Shown: positions 34,527 through 43,239, counted from the stretch's first letter. The stretch: 64,000 nucleotides of DNA from Candidatus Saccharimonadota bacterium (GCA_018062785.1 JAGORO010000004.1:1-64000); one strand, 5' to 3'. The notes: a model not told the origin generated them from the sequence alone. Made by a program: numbers and translations.

Positions 34527-35573
34527 TCATGCGAACTGCCTCAAAAAGTCCAATTTGCCAGACTCGAAATGACGTATATCTTCCACGCCATATTTCATCA
34601 TCACCAGTCGCTCTAGGCCGCAACCCCAAGCAAAACCAGAGTATGTTTGTGGATCAATTCCTGCCATCTTAAGCACAGTAGGGTGGATCATGCCGCAACC
34701 GAGCAATTCGATCCAGCCAGCTTGGCTGCAAATATGACAGCCCTCGGCATCACAAAATGGACAACTCAGTGCCATCTCAAAACTTGGCTCCGTAAATGGG
34801 AAGTAGTACGGGTTGACTCGCACCTGAAGGCGCTTGCCGTAATATGACTCGAGAAATGTCTGTAGTGTTGCAATGAGGTTGCCGATGTTTACGCCCTTGG
34901 AAACATATATACCCTCGAACTGGTAAAACGTGTGTTCATGCCGTGCATCAAGATCTTCATTTCTAAAAACACGATCGGGCACGACAACAGCAATTGGTTC
35001 GTCGTGCTCGAGGTTGCGGGCATACTTTTTGAGCATGCGATTCTGCATTGTACTGGTATGCGCCGGTGCAACGAGTGGTTCGCCGCGCCGATCGACCTCG
35101 ACTGTCTTGAAGGTATCGTAATCATCACGCGCCGGATGGCCCTTGGGAAAATTAAGTGACTCAAACATGTGGTATTCATCATCGATCTCTCGCGATTCTT
35201 CAACTGCAAATCCCATTCGATAAAAAATATCATGTATTGCATCGAGCTCCTGCATAAGTGGATGGATTGAGCCTTGCTCGGTGGGCAGCAAGGCCGGCCG
35301 ACTCACGTTGCTATCAAAGGGCGCTGTGACATCAATCGGTGTCATTTGCTCTTGCACTTCGGGCGAGGCATTGACAAGACCCTGTAGTGCTTGTTTTAGA
35401 TCGTTGAGCTCTTTGCCAAATTTTGCTCGCTGCTCAACCGGCAATGATGCCAGTACCCCGTACAGTTGTCGCAGTTCAGGGGCTTTTAAAATCTCTGCTT
35501 TTTGCTCTAGGGTGACGATGCGGTCATTAAGCAGTGTGGCGACGTTTGCTATATTTTCATTTTCATACTTCAT
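34527..35573 (-). CDS. pheS: phenylalanine--tRNA ligase alpha subunit
   Basis: A 348-aa class II synthetase subunit that carries the active site. An N-terminal coiled-coil is followed by the catalytic domain, with motif 2 region DEYHMFESLNFPKGHPARDD, NPYYFPFTEPSFEMAL and motif 3 GCGLERLVMMKYGVEDIR near residues 318-335. A CPFCDAEGCHICSQAGW segment (around residue 270) has four cysteines that could bind zinc, as in some bacterial PheS. TATACT lies 11 nt before the ATG. It is first in the pheS-pheT pair. Confidence 0.97.
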   Translation of the reverse strand: MKYENENIANVATLLNDRIVTLEQKAEILKAPELRQLYGVLASLPVEQRAKFGKELNDLKQALQGLVNASPEVQEQMTPIDVTAPFDSNVSRPALLPTEQGSIHPLMQELDAIHDIFYRMGFAVEESREIDDEYHMFESLNFPKGHPARDDYDTFKTVEVDRRGEPLVAPAHTSTMQNRMLKKYARNLEHDEPIAVVVPDRVFRNEDLDARHEHTFYQFEGIYVSKGVNIGNLIATLQTFLESYYGKRLQVRVNPYYFPFTEPSFEMALSCPFCDAEGCHICSQAGWIELLGCGMIHPTVLKMAGIDPQTYSGFAWGCGLERLVMMKYGVEDIRHFESGKLDFLRQFA

Positions 35574-35661
35574 ACTTAGTTAGTAGTATACACTGCTATA
35601 CCCCTGTCGCACCACCAAAATACTTCCCGTTCTGTTGGTCTTGCGCAGCCCAAAGGGCCTA

Positions 35662-35946
35662 TTATTCGATGGTGATGCCTTCTATCTCTTTTTCTAGCCT
35701 AGAAGTGTCGATGCTCGTTGTGGCATTTTTTTCTGTAACTTGAGGTTGAGCTTCGACTTTCTGGGGCGACGGAGTGCCTCGCGTAACATCGGACTTGGTC
35801 GTAACACTAGATGAACGTTGAGCAGGCGCCGGTGCCGAGCCACTCTGACGCGTTACGTAGAGCCAGCCAGCAATCCCCATGCCGAAGGCTACTACAGCAA
35901 CAAGTAGCGCTAGCCTGCCGCCGAAGTGTCTTTTGCTACTAACCAT
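35662..35946 (-). CDS. single-pass membrane protein, 94 aa
   Basis: A small protein with a basic start, one membrane helix (about residues 11-31) and a polar S/T/P/Q-rich outer tail ending in an acidic short helix (SRLEKEIEGITIE). No family recognised. It follows the secreted 209-aa gene by 6 nt, so both are probably envelope parts made together. Confidence 0.72.
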   Translation of the reverse strand: MVSSKRHFGGRLALLVAVVAFGMGIAGWLYVTRQSGSAPAPAQRSSSVTTKSDVTRGTPSPQKVEAQPQVTEKNATTSIDTSRLEKEIEGITIE

Positions 35947-35952
35947 GCCCAG

Positions 35953-36582
35953 TTAGCTCGCCTTACGTCCTTTTTGAGGTGTAGTCGCGGAAACCGAGTG
36001 TTTAACTGCTGCCAGTAGAGACTTCACACTTTTCTTGTAGTTGTGCAGTGATATTCGAGCTTGAGCAGCCCTTTGCTTGATGAGCGCAGGGTCGGCGGTT
36101 GATGCTGTTGGGTCGGCGGCACAATCGACGTGAGCCGCCAAAACCTCGAGCTTACTGATACTCGCCGCCGCCAGTTCCTGATTTGATGCCGCCATAGAGA
36201 GAAGTTCCTCGTATTTGTCGGTTTGGACACTCGACGCCTCCTTCAGGGCAATTATTTTGGTAAACACTTGAGTGATCTGGTCGTAGCTCTTGTGCGTCGA
36301 GTTACTAAACGCCTTCACCTTGTTCTCGGCTGTATTGCGACGATTCTCGCATTGTTTTTGAGCCTTAGAGCTGCTCGTCTCCCGCCTTGTAGAAGACGCT
36401 TTTTCGCTAGCGCCATTACCATTGGCTTGCTTTGCCCAGTTTTTCTGTCCATTCTGATTACTCTGTGACTGCTGGCTAGGTACTGCTCCTGCCGCTGGCG
36501 CCACCAGAAATAGTACGGCGCAAACTGCAAGTGCTGTGTTGCGCGCAAGCAAACGTAACGCTACTGGGTTGTTTCTACTCAT
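35953..36582 (-). CDS. secreted helical protein, 209 aa
   Basis: The N-terminus is a signal peptide (basic start, hydrophobic LAVCAVLFLVAPAAGAVPS, likely cleavage after AGA). The mature part begins with a Q/N/S-rich, low-complexity stretch and continues as charged helices with two cysteines (C77 in QKQCENRR and C161 in HVDCAADP by rough count). I do not recognise a family. It is probably exported to the cell surface. Together with the 94-aa gene it makes a two-gene envelope unit. Confidence 0.75.
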   Translation of the reverse strand: MSRNNPVALRLLARNTALAVCAVLFLVAPAAGAVPSQQSQSNQNGQKNWAKQANGNGASEKASSTRRETSSSKAQKQCENRRNTAENKVKAFSNSTHKSYDQITQVFTKIIALKEASSVQTDKYEELLSMAASNQELAAASISKLEVLAAHVDCAADPTASTADPALIKQRAAQARISLHNYKKSVKSLLAAVKHSVSATTPQKGRKAS

Positions 36583-36725
36583 ATTTACTGTGTATTTCCT
36601 TGCGATTAAGACGTTAGTGGATGGCGTCTACTATAGCTGATTTTTTAGCCATAAAAAGTAATGCAGGTTACAAATGGTTGAGTATTTTGTAGTAATCTGT
36701 ACAACTACTATACGGGAGTCTATGG

Positions 36726-36731
36726 TATAGT
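36726..36731 (+). promoter_or_regulatory. extended -10 box for leaderless yajQ mRNA
   Basis: TATAGT preceded by TGG, followed by 6 nt and the ATG at 36738. No Shine-Dalgarno is present. Confidence 0.6.
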
Positions 36732-36737
36732 TAGTGT

Positions 36738-37235
36738 ATGGCAAATTTTTCATTTGATATCGTAAGCGAGTACGACAAGGCCGAGATGAATAACGTCTTT
36801 GACCAGACCCTGCGAGAGATTGATAATCGGTACGATTTTAAGGGTACTCCCGCCGCCGTGGAATGGCTCGATGACAAAAAAGGGATAAAAGTAACCGGTA
36901 ACGGTGAGTGGCAGATCGATGCCATCCTTGATGTCGTCCGCAAAAAGCTCTCCACTCGCGGCCAGAGCCAAAAAGTCTTAGACACTACGAAAGAGTCGGT
37001 CGAATCCAACCTCAAGACCACCAAAGAAGTGCTCTTTAAGCAAGGGCTAGACCAAGACAAAGCCAAAGCGCTTACCAAGCTTATTCGCGAACAATTCCCT
37101 AAGGTTAAGACCCAGATTCAGGGCGATGCAGTACGTGTTATGAGCAATTCCAAGGATGAACTCCAAGGCGTTATGAACCACCTCCGAGGCCAAGAAGACT
37201 TAGATTTCCCCCTTTCTTTCACGAACTACCGCTAA
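36738..37235 (+). CDS. yajQ: YajQ family nucleotide-binding protein
   Basis: A 165-aa UPF0234/YajQ protein. Marks are MANFSFDIVSEYDKAEMNNV, the FDQTLREIDNRYDFKGTPAA segment and VRVMSNSKDELQGVMNHLRG at the end. Family members bind nucleotides, including cyclic di-GMP in some proteobacteria, and have two ferredoxin-like folds. The role in this organism is unknown. It is monocistronic and converges with the 168-aa gene (6 nt between ends). Confidence 0.94.
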   Translation: MANFSFDIVSEYDKAEMNNVFDQTLREIDNRYDFKGTPAAVEWLDDKKGIKVTGNGEWQIDAILDVVRKKLSTRGQSQKVLDTTKESVESNLKTTKEVLFKQGLDQDKAKALTKLIREQFPKVKTQIQGDAVRVMSNSKDELQGVMNHLRGQEDLDFPLSFTNYR

Positions 37236-37241
37236 TCTCCT

Positions 37242-37748
37242 TTATTGCGGAAACCATGTGTCTATTTTACTGCTAAGTTTAGCTTGATCTGAAATGTCTA
37301 TGCCCCAGACTGTCGGGTAGTCCATTTTTAGATGGTGAACTGACGAGGGCAATACTTCCTCGCCAATACATCCTTCGATAACCCATTCATTGGGCTGAAA
37401 ATCGTTGGCTGCAGTGTACGCAACAACCGCCAAAGGCCCTAAGTGATACCCAACTTCCACAAAACTCTGCTGATACATTCGTTCGGCTGATATTCTTGGC
37501 TGGCGAGTAGCCTGCTCTGCCCGCCTAAGCGCCAACTCTGCCGTGTGTGCCAAGCCCACGACACTACTGCGCAAAAGATATACAAAGTTTCCCTCGTCCA
37601 GTCCAGCCTCGATAGCGCGCCCCGACCACTGCATCAAAGCATGCTTTTTACCCTGTTCTACGACCTCCGCAAACGACATCTCCTCTTTTGGCCGAAATGC
37701 CCACCACTTATCTTCTTTTTCCTGATAGGTCCAGTATTGCTCACTCAT
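37242..37748 (-). CDS. hypothetical protein, 168 aa
   Basis: A soluble protein rich in tryptophan at its start (EQYWTYQEKEDKWWAFRP), with a helical middle (VVGLAHTAELALRRAEQATR) and an end KMDYPTVWGIDISDQAKLSS. No family recognised. Its ATG overlaps the stop of the 66-aa gene upstream by 4 nt, so the two are coupled. Size and arrangement resemble a two-gene toxin-antitoxin or immunity unit, but no known toxin motif is seen. Confidence 0.68.
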   Translation of the reverse strand: MSEQYWTYQEKEDKWWAFRPKEEMSFAEVVEQGKKHALMQWSGRAIEAGLDEGNFVYLLRSSVVGLAHTAELALRRAEQATRQPRISAERMYQQSFVEVGYHLGPLAVVAYTAANDFQPNEWVIEGCIGEEVLPSSVHHLKMDYPTVWGIDISDQAKLSSKIDTWFPQ

Positions 37749-37945
37749 GCCACGACACCTACAAGCTCACGAAAGATTTCATCGCTGGGCAAGGATGGCC
37801 AGGGTCGACGTAACTCCCTTACACCATCAAAATCTGGCGGGAACATATCCTCAACAAACACGACTCGGCCGAGCTGTCGAGCGAAATCCTCGGCCAATAC
37901 TTCCTGCTCTCGGGGCAAAAATACTTCTGGGTTAGGTTGATACAT
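37745..37945 (-). CDS. small protein coupled to the 168-aa gene
   Basis: A 66-aa acidic protein (MYQPNPEVFLPREQEVLAED start, FEDMFPPDFDGVRELRRPW-like middle, EIFRELVGVVA end). AAGGAG lies just before the ATG at 37945. It overlaps the 168-aa gene by ATGA. It is too short for family recognition, but the ribosome-binding site and coupling argue that it is real. Confidence 0.65.
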   Translation of the reverse strand: MYQPNPEVFLPREQEVLAEDFARQLGRVVFVEDMFPPDFDGVRELRRPWPSLPSDEIFRELVGVVA

Positions 37946-38035
37946 ACTGAGACTCCTTGATTACATTTCTTGTTTTTCTAGCTAAAGCATATGTTGTTCT
38001 TGCACGTTCATCTAGGCAAAACTTTTTGCCTTAGC

Positions 38036-38041
38036 TACACT
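38036..38041 (+). promoter_or_regulatory. -10 box for leaderless HTH-Nudix mRNA
   Basis: TACACT followed by 7 nt and the ATG at 38049, with no Shine-Dalgarno. Confidence 0.5.
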
Positions 38042-38048
38042 ACAGGGC

Positions 38049-38711
38049 ATGATCGAGCACCATATCCAAAGACAAATCATTCGGCTCTTGGGTGCAACGT
38101 CTCACGCGCGGTTTACCGACATTAAGCCAAATGGTCTAGCGAATAATGCGTTTCAGTACCACCTAAAGCAGCTCATGAGCGAGGGTATTGTAGGTAAGCA
38201 CTCAGATGGAACTTACGAGCTGACTCCCAAGGGTACTGGCGAGTACATTACAAGCCACTTGACGCCTACAGAGGCGGCCGCACAAGCGCATGCAATATTT
38301 CTGCTTGCCATTCAAGACGGCGACAAGTGGCTACTCGTCACCAGAAATGTGAAGCCCCAGCAGGGTTTGGCCGGCTTTTTGCATGGCGAGCCGGTATGGA
38401 ACCTTTCTCTTCAAGAAAGTGCGAGACAGCGACTCGAGAGCAAAACTGGTCTTCGAGCCACCTTTGAGGTACGTGGCTCGGGCTATATTCGTATGATTTC
38501 AAATGGCGCCTACAGTAGTTTTGTGCATGCTACTCTACTCCACGCCTACACGTTCGAAGGGGTATTCGACCCTAGCCTCTCATTTAATACCCTCGCTTGG
38601 CACACCCGTGAAAATCTTGAGCAGCAAAATCTCATCCCAAGCATGCCTCATTTGTGGAATATTCTTAATGACAAAGCAGAGCCATTTTTTGACCTGACTT
38701 TTGACGTTTAG
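38049..38711 (+). CDS. winged-helix regulator with a degenerate Nudix domain
   Basis: A 220-aa protein. Residues 1-65 form a winged helix (NNAFQYHLKQLMSEGIVGKH as recognition region, then TYELTPKG wing). Residues about 75-200 look Nudix-like: the position of the box reads GEPVWNLSLQESARQRLESK then TGL, so the catalytic glutamates are replaced by Ser and Lys. It is probably a ligand-sensing transcription factor with a dead Nudix domain, in the manner of NrtR-type regulators, though with reversed domain order. It sits 24 nt before the glycosidase gene it might control. Confidence 0.72.
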   Translation: MIEHHIQRQIIRLLGATSHARFTDIKPNGLANNAFQYHLKQLMSEGIVGKHSDGTYELTPKGTGEYITSHLTPTEAAAQAHAIFLLAIQDGDKWLLVTRNVKPQQGLAGFLHGEPVWNLSLQESARQRLESKTGLRATFEVRGSGYIRMISNGAYSSFVHATLLHAYTFEGVFDPSLSFNTLAWHTRENLEQQNLIPSMPHLWNILNDKAEPFFDLTFDV

Positions 38712-38722
38712 GAGTAACTCTT

Positions 38723-38728
38723 TATACT
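38723..38728 (+). promoter_or_regulatory. -10 box for leaderless glycosidase mRNA
   Basis: TATACT followed by 7 nt (GATAACC) and the ATG at 38736, with no Shine-Dalgarno. It lies in the 24-nt gap after the HTH-Nudix gene. Confidence 0.6.
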
Positions 38729-38735
38729 GATAACC

Positions 38736-40154
38736 ATGAGCGATATTCCCCAAGATCTTGAACGCGACGTAGACGAACAGTTAGATGCGCTAGAAGCTCT
38801 CGAGGATGATACCGACACCATCGACACCACACCGAATACGTCACCCCTCGACGAACAGGCAAAAACCATCCTAGATGAAAACTACAGAGGTAGCTACACC
38901 GTCCCAGCCGAAAACCTGTACCCACACCAGTGGCTGTGGGATAGTTGTTTTATTGCCATTGGCTTACGACACTGTGACATCGATCGCGCCAAAACGGAGC
39001 TTCGCAGCCTTGTGCGTGGCCAATGGGCCAATGGCATGCTCCCCAACATGATATTTAGTGACTTACCACAATACCAAAACGACCGAAACTATTGGCGCTC
39101 TTGGGTAAGCCCAGACTCGCCAGATGGATTAGCAACAAGCGGCATCACTCAGCCACCTATGCTTGCAGAGGCTGTTTGGCAGATTGGTCAAAAACTTCCT
39201 GCACCGGAGCGACGGGCTTGGTTCAAATCTATGCTGCCTCATATTCAGGCATACCACGAGTGGCTGTACACTGAGCGCGATCCGCACAACGAAGGCTTAG
39301 TGCTACTCGTTCACCCGTGGGAAACAGGGCTCGATAACACACCACCTTGGATGTATGAACTTCATGAGCACTCAATGCCCAGCTGGATCAGGCTTGTGCA
39401 AACGACCCATCTCGATAAGATCATTGGGCTATTCCGCCGTGATAGTCACTACATCCCCCCTGGTCAACGATTTTCTACCATCGAAATACTAAGCTTGTTC
39501 GATGCTCAGCGTCGTTTGCGTCGCAAAAAATACCAAACTGCCAAGATACTCGACCGTGGGCTCTTTAGCATTGAAGACCTGAGTTTTAACTGTATATTCA
39601 TTCGTGCCAACGAACACTTGCGTGCTATCGCCAAGGCCGTTCGTCACACACTGCCAGGGGAGCTTCTTGACAACATGAAGCGCACCGAAAAAGCTCTGGA
39701 CAGTCTGTGGGACCCCTATGCAAACACGCATTGGTCGCGAGTCTTTATTACGCATACGTTGCTCAAACAGTCCAGCATTGCCACTTTTTTGCCGCTGTAT
39801 GCTGGCAGTATCAGCAAAGATAAAGCCGAGAAGATTGTCCAACATCTCGAAAACGAAACAAAATTTGGCGCACCCTTTGCCGTACCGAGCGTACCACTCG
39901 ACAGCGCCCAGTTCGATGAAAACCGTTACTGGCAGGGTCCGACCTGGGTCAATACCAACTGGCTCATCATCGACGGCTTACGCAGGTATGGCTATAACGA
40001 CCACGCCGATGCCCTCACCGAATCTACGCTCGATATGGTCGCCAAAAGCGGTTTTTATGAGTATTTTAACCCTCTTACCGCAGAGCCGCTCGGCGCACGT
40101 AATTTTTCTTGGACAGCCGCGCTTGTTCTTGACCTTTTACAGACCTCCGAGTAG
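38736..40154 (+). CDS. GH63-like glycoside hydrolase (glycerate-glycoside hydrolase type)
   Basis: A 472-aa (alpha/alpha)6-barrel enzyme. After an acidic N-terminal tail, NLYPHQWLWDSCFIAIGLRH (about residues 59-78) and LVRGQWANGMLPNMIF match the GH63 group that includes mannosylglycerate and glucosylglycerate hydrolases; GPTWVNTNWLIIDGLRRYGY and YFNPLTAEPLGARNFSWTA close the barrel. There is no signal peptide, so it acts in the cytosol, perhaps on compatible solutes or trehalose-like sugars. It is possibly under control of the adjacent HTH-Nudix regulator. Confidence 0.85.
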   Translation: MSDIPQDLERDVDEQLDALEALEDDTDTIDTTPNTSPLDEQAKTILDENYRGSYTVPAENLYPHQWLWDSCFIAIGLRHCDIDRAKTELRSLVRGQWANGMLPNMIFSDLPQYQNDRNYWRSWVSPDSPDGLATSGITQPPMLAEAVWQIGQKLPAPERRAWFKSMLPHIQAYHEWLYTERDPHNEGLVLLVHPWETGLDNTPPWMYELHEHSMPSWIRLVQTTHLDKIIGLFRRDSHYIPPGQRFSTIEILSLFDAQRRLRRKKYQTAKILDRGLFSIEDLSFNCIFIRANEHLRAIAKAVRHTLPGELLDNMKRTEKALDSLWDPYANTHWSRVFITHTLLKQSSIATFLPLYAGSISKDKAEKIVQHLENETKFGAPFAVPSVPLDSAQFDENRYWQGPTWVNTNWLIIDGLRRYGYNDHADALTESTLDMVAKSGFYEYFNPLTAEPLGARNFSWTAALVLDLLQTSE

Positions 40155-40248
40155 AGATTTATGGCTCGGTTCTACCTCGTCCGATCTGCTTTTCCGACCA
40201 AACGATGCGAACCATCATTTGCAATTTGGCGGCTCGGCCTTGGGCTCG

Positions 40249-40254
40249 TATACT
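40249..40254 (+). promoter_or_regulatory. -10 box of uppP
   Basis: TATACT followed by 8 nt (containing GAGG) and the ATG at 40263. Confidence 0.5.
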
Positions 40255-40262
40255 TATGAGGT

Positions 40263-41081
40263 ATGCTACACGTCATCCAAGCAATCATCCTCGGTATCGT
40301 AGAGGGTATTACCGAATTTTTGCCCATTTCCAGCACTGGACATCTCATTTTGACGCAGAAACTACTCGGTTTCAAAGACCACCATGATTTATATACTGTA
40401 GTCATTCAAGTCGGTGCCATCGCAGCAGTTATGTGGTTTTACCGCGAGGATCTATGGAAAAAAACGGTTGGTTTATTTCGTCGTCAGCCCGAAGCACTTA
40501 ACTTCTGGAAAATCATCATCATCGCAACAATTCCTGCTGGAATTATCGGTTTGGCACTCGATAAAGCCCTCGAAAAGTTTACGACGCCGCTCGTAATCGC
40601 CATTTCGCTCATCTTTGGCGCCATTGTGCTTTGGATAGTCGACAATAAGCCAGCTCGTACGACAGAACTGGCGACACCGCTCGAAAATATTTCGGCAAAG
40701 AAAGCCCTGCTGGTGGGCCTCGGACAGTGCGTCGCAATGGTTCCTGGCATATCGCGATCGGGCGCAACCATAGTCAGCGGCTTGGCCGTAGGCCTCAATA
40801 GACCTACGGCAACCGCACTATCCTTCTACCTAAGCATTCCCGTGCTGCTACTGGCAAGTGCCTATAAACTTGCTAAGTATCATGCTGAGATACCCAACAT
40901 AACCGGTGGTTACACGGCTCTTTTTGTTGGGCTGCTCGTATCATTCATTACAGCCCTCTTGGCCGTCAATTGGCTGCTGCGGTATATATCCAGCCATAAT
41001 TTCCGACCATTTGCGATCTATCGGTTTATTGCCGGTATCGTTGTGCTCCTGTTGATTGCTCTAAAAATCCTGCCAAGCTAG
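40263..41081 (+). CDS. uppP: undecaprenyl-diphosphatase
   Basis: A 272-aa BacA-type integral membrane phosphatase that recycles the undecaprenyl carrier for wall synthesis. Motif 1 is GIVEGITEFLPISSTGHLIL (residues 11-30, with E14 and E18) and motif 2 PGISRSGATIVSGLAVGL, both intact. Multiple membrane helices follow. The gene lies 108 nt after the glycosidase and has its own -10 box. It shows that a polyprenyl-linked wall or glycan pathway is active. Confidence 0.96.
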   Translation: MLHVIQAIILGIVEGITEFLPISSTGHLILTQKLLGFKDHHDLYTVVIQVGAIAAVMWFYREDLWKKTVGLFRRQPEALNFWKIIIIATIPAGIIGLALDKALEKFTTPLVIAISLIFGAIVLWIVDNKPARTTELATPLENISAKKALLVGLGQCVAMVPGISRSGATIVSGLAVGLNRPTATALSFYLSIPVLLLASAYKLAKYHAEIPNITGGYTALFVGLLVSFITALLAVNWLLRYISSHNFRPFAIYRFIAGIVVLLLIALKILPS

Positions 41082-41227
41082 TTCAAACCTTCCAAAGCGA
41101 ATAGTACCGCTGTTATTTTGAGCTTCCGAGATAAAAGCTTCTGTTTGGTGTCATAAAAAATCAGCCGTTTTGGGTAGCTACCGTGTGATATTTCGCACAT
41201 ACTCCGTATCTACAAAGAAAGGAATAT

Positions 41228-42655
41228 ATGAGTCGACATGAACTTACTGGCACTGACGGATTCCGTGATATTGCCACTACTAGCCTAGTACCCGGCGAGA
41301 TGAACCAGCCAACTATCTTTGCGCTCTCTAAAGCTCTTACCGAGTACGCCCTCGAGCGCAACCCCCTAGCTGTGGAGGTATGCATCGGCGAAGATACCCG
41401 ACCTTGTAATAGATTGCTTACTCCGGCGGCAATCAGCGGTGTACTCTCGGCGGGAGGCGTCGTGCGATACTTAGGCGTATCACCGACACCCACTACACTA
41501 CGAGCTGCTCAAAACTATGGCGCAGCGGCGGCCATCTCTATGTCAGCTAGTCATAATTCCGCCGAGTATGGCGGGTGGAAAGGCACTGTAGGACCCGACA
41601 AATTATCTGGCGTTGAGCCCCAAAAAATTAGCAACCGAGCGTGGCAAATCATGGATACCAAATCGCCGTTACATGCCGTCTCAAAGATGGGTGCTCGGCT
41701 ACGACCGCGCTATCGCCACGACTACATTGATGCATACGTAACCGATGTGGCAGAAGCTATTGAGTCTTCATTTGGTGCACAGCCACTTATGGACAAAGCG
41801 TTTGTAATCGACGCTGCTCAAGGTGCGGCGCAACAGGTTACCCCTCAGGTCTTTCGGAGGCTCGGCGCAACGGTCCACGAATTCGCCTGCGACGGCGAAA
41901 CACCAATCAATGATGGCTGCGGCGCAACCGACCTTTCTGGCGCACAACGCTATGCATACACACAAGATCTGCATAAAGACCCAAATTTTGTTGGCATTAT
42001 CGCCAACGATGGCGACGCCGACCGCATCATTGGCGCATTTCCATCCATCGACACCTCGGGCAACATTCATCCAGCAACTGTAGATGGCAATCGATTGCTC
42101 GAATACATGTCCGAAAATGAACGAGGCGTTGTCGGCACTGTGTATACGAACGATGCGTCCGTTGAGCGCATCCGAGAGCGCGATGTTGACTTTGCGTTTT
42201 GCGGAAATGGAGATGTGGCAGTTACCCAAAAACTTTATGAACACGGTTGGAGAATTGGTAGCGAATTTAGTGGTCACCACGTAGATCTTGCTTGGCTTTC
42301 GAGCGGTGACGGTATTCTTAAAGGCGCTTGGCTCGCGGCGTATGCCGTCAAAAATGGGATGAACTTTGCTGATCTCGTCAATTCAACACCCCTATACCCA
42401 GAGGTTATGCGCAAATTACAGCTGCCCCAAGGTACTCGATCCATTGATATTGGCAAGCTTTCGCTCGGAACGGTTCTCGATAGCAGCCCTGCGGATCAAG
42501 CACAGTCTTTTCGGCACGTAACGCGTGCTTCGGGCACGGAGCCTGTTGTCCGCATTTGGGGTGTCGGCAAGAGTCAGGAATACGTCAATAAACGCACCAA
42601 GCTCATCGAACAAGCAATTTCCCAATCATTACATCTAGGTACCCCGAAGAGGTAG
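41228..42655 (+). CDS. phosphoglucomutase/phosphomannomutase family protein
   Basis: A 475-aa alpha-D-phosphohexomutase. The phosphoserine loop is SMSASHNSAEYGGWKG, with S108 as the active serine, the metal loop is ANDGDADRIIGAF, the sugar-specificity loop is GSEFSGHHVD and the phosphate-binding end is RASGTEPVVRIWG. SASHNS replaces the common TASHNP, a small variation. AAAGGAAT precedes the ATG. It could supply glucose-1-phosphate, mannose-1-phosphate or glucosamine-1-phosphate; GalU at 2511-3419 would use the first. Confidence 0.92.
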   Translation: MSRHELTGTDGFRDIATTSLVPGEMNQPTIFALSKALTEYALERNPLAVEVCIGEDTRPCNRLLTPAAISGVLSAGGVVRYLGVSPTPTTLRAAQNYGAAAAISMSASHNSAEYGGWKGTVGPDKLSGVEPQKISNRAWQIMDTKSPLHAVSKMGARLRPRYRHDYIDAYVTDVAEAIESSFGAQPLMDKAFVIDAAQGAAQQVTPQVFRRLGATVHEFACDGETPINDGCGATDLSGAQRYAYTQDLHKDPNFVGIIANDGDADRIIGAFPSIDTSGNIHPATVDGNRLLEYMSENERGVVGTVYTNDASVERIRERDVDFAFCGNGDVAVTQKLYEHGWRIGSEFSGHHVDLAWLSSGDGILKGAWLAAYAVKNGMNFADLVNSTPLYPEVMRKLQLPQGTRSIDIGKLSLGTVLDSSPADQAQSFRHVTRASGTEPVVRIWGVGKSQEYVNKRTKLIEQAISQSLHLGTPKR

Positions 42656-42658
42656 TTT

Positions 42659-43174
42659 GTGGCACGATTTATAAGACTATATAATTCCCCAAATCCCGAG
42701 CAGCCTGGTTCGGTGCTTGGCTTTAGCAGGGGCATAAGCGAAGCAGCCTACGACCCTTTTTTACACAAAAGATTGAAAAATCTCGGCTATCTCGTTACCC
42801 AGGAAAGCACACGGCAAAAGGAGTGCCACATAAAGTTACCATCACCGCCAAAGAACTTAGTTAGGCTGCAACTCGGTCTACTCGGTATCAGCGAAATACA
42901 GCTGAGTATGCTCGCAACTAGTTACGTTGTACCAACTCCAGAATATTACGATGCTCCTGGTATACCCATTCCCGAAGAAACTGTCTCTGTAACGCATCTG
43001 TTAGTCGAGCCACCACTTAAAAATGAGGATGTGGGAGTTGTGGCGGACTGCCTTCGATCTCTGGAGTCAGTGTATGACGCCGGCCTCAGGCAACACTACT
43101 TCATCGATAATCGTGAGGCTATGCCAAAAGCAGAAAACGCCGAACAAGGCTCTATAATAGCTTTCTGGAATTAA
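42659..43174 (+). CDS. hypothetical protein, 171 aa
   Basis: A soluble protein starting at a GTG 3 nt after the mutase stop, so it is probably co-translated. It shows VLGFSRGISEAAYDPFLHKR, LKNLGYLVTQES and a proline-rich VPTPEYYDAPGIPIPEE stretch. No family recognised. Its stop codon TAA is the first part of a 59-bp repeat copied from the end of rmuC, so the original C-terminus may have been altered by that duplication. Confidence 0.68.
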   Translation: MARFIRLYNSPNPEQPGSVLGFSRGISEAAYDPFLHKRLKNLGYLVTQESTRQKECHIKLPSPPKNLVRLQLGLLGISEIQLSMLATSYVVPTPEYYDAPGIPIPEETVSVTHLLVEPPLKNEDVGVVADCLRSLESVYDAGLRQHYFIDNREAMPKAENAEQGSIIAFWN

Positions 43175-43229
43175 TCGTCGGAGGTGGGCTTGTCGAGGAG
43201 GAGTGGTTCTACGCTGTTGGTGGTGTCGG
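43171..43229. repeat. 59-bp direct repeat, left copy
   Basis: An exact copy of 43358-43416, which is the 3' end of rmuC including its stop codon. It starts at the stop codon of the 171-aa gene. The two copies are 187 nt apart, start to start, and bracket the three-hairpin element. Confidence 0.95.
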
Positions 43230-43239
43230 GATTGATAAA

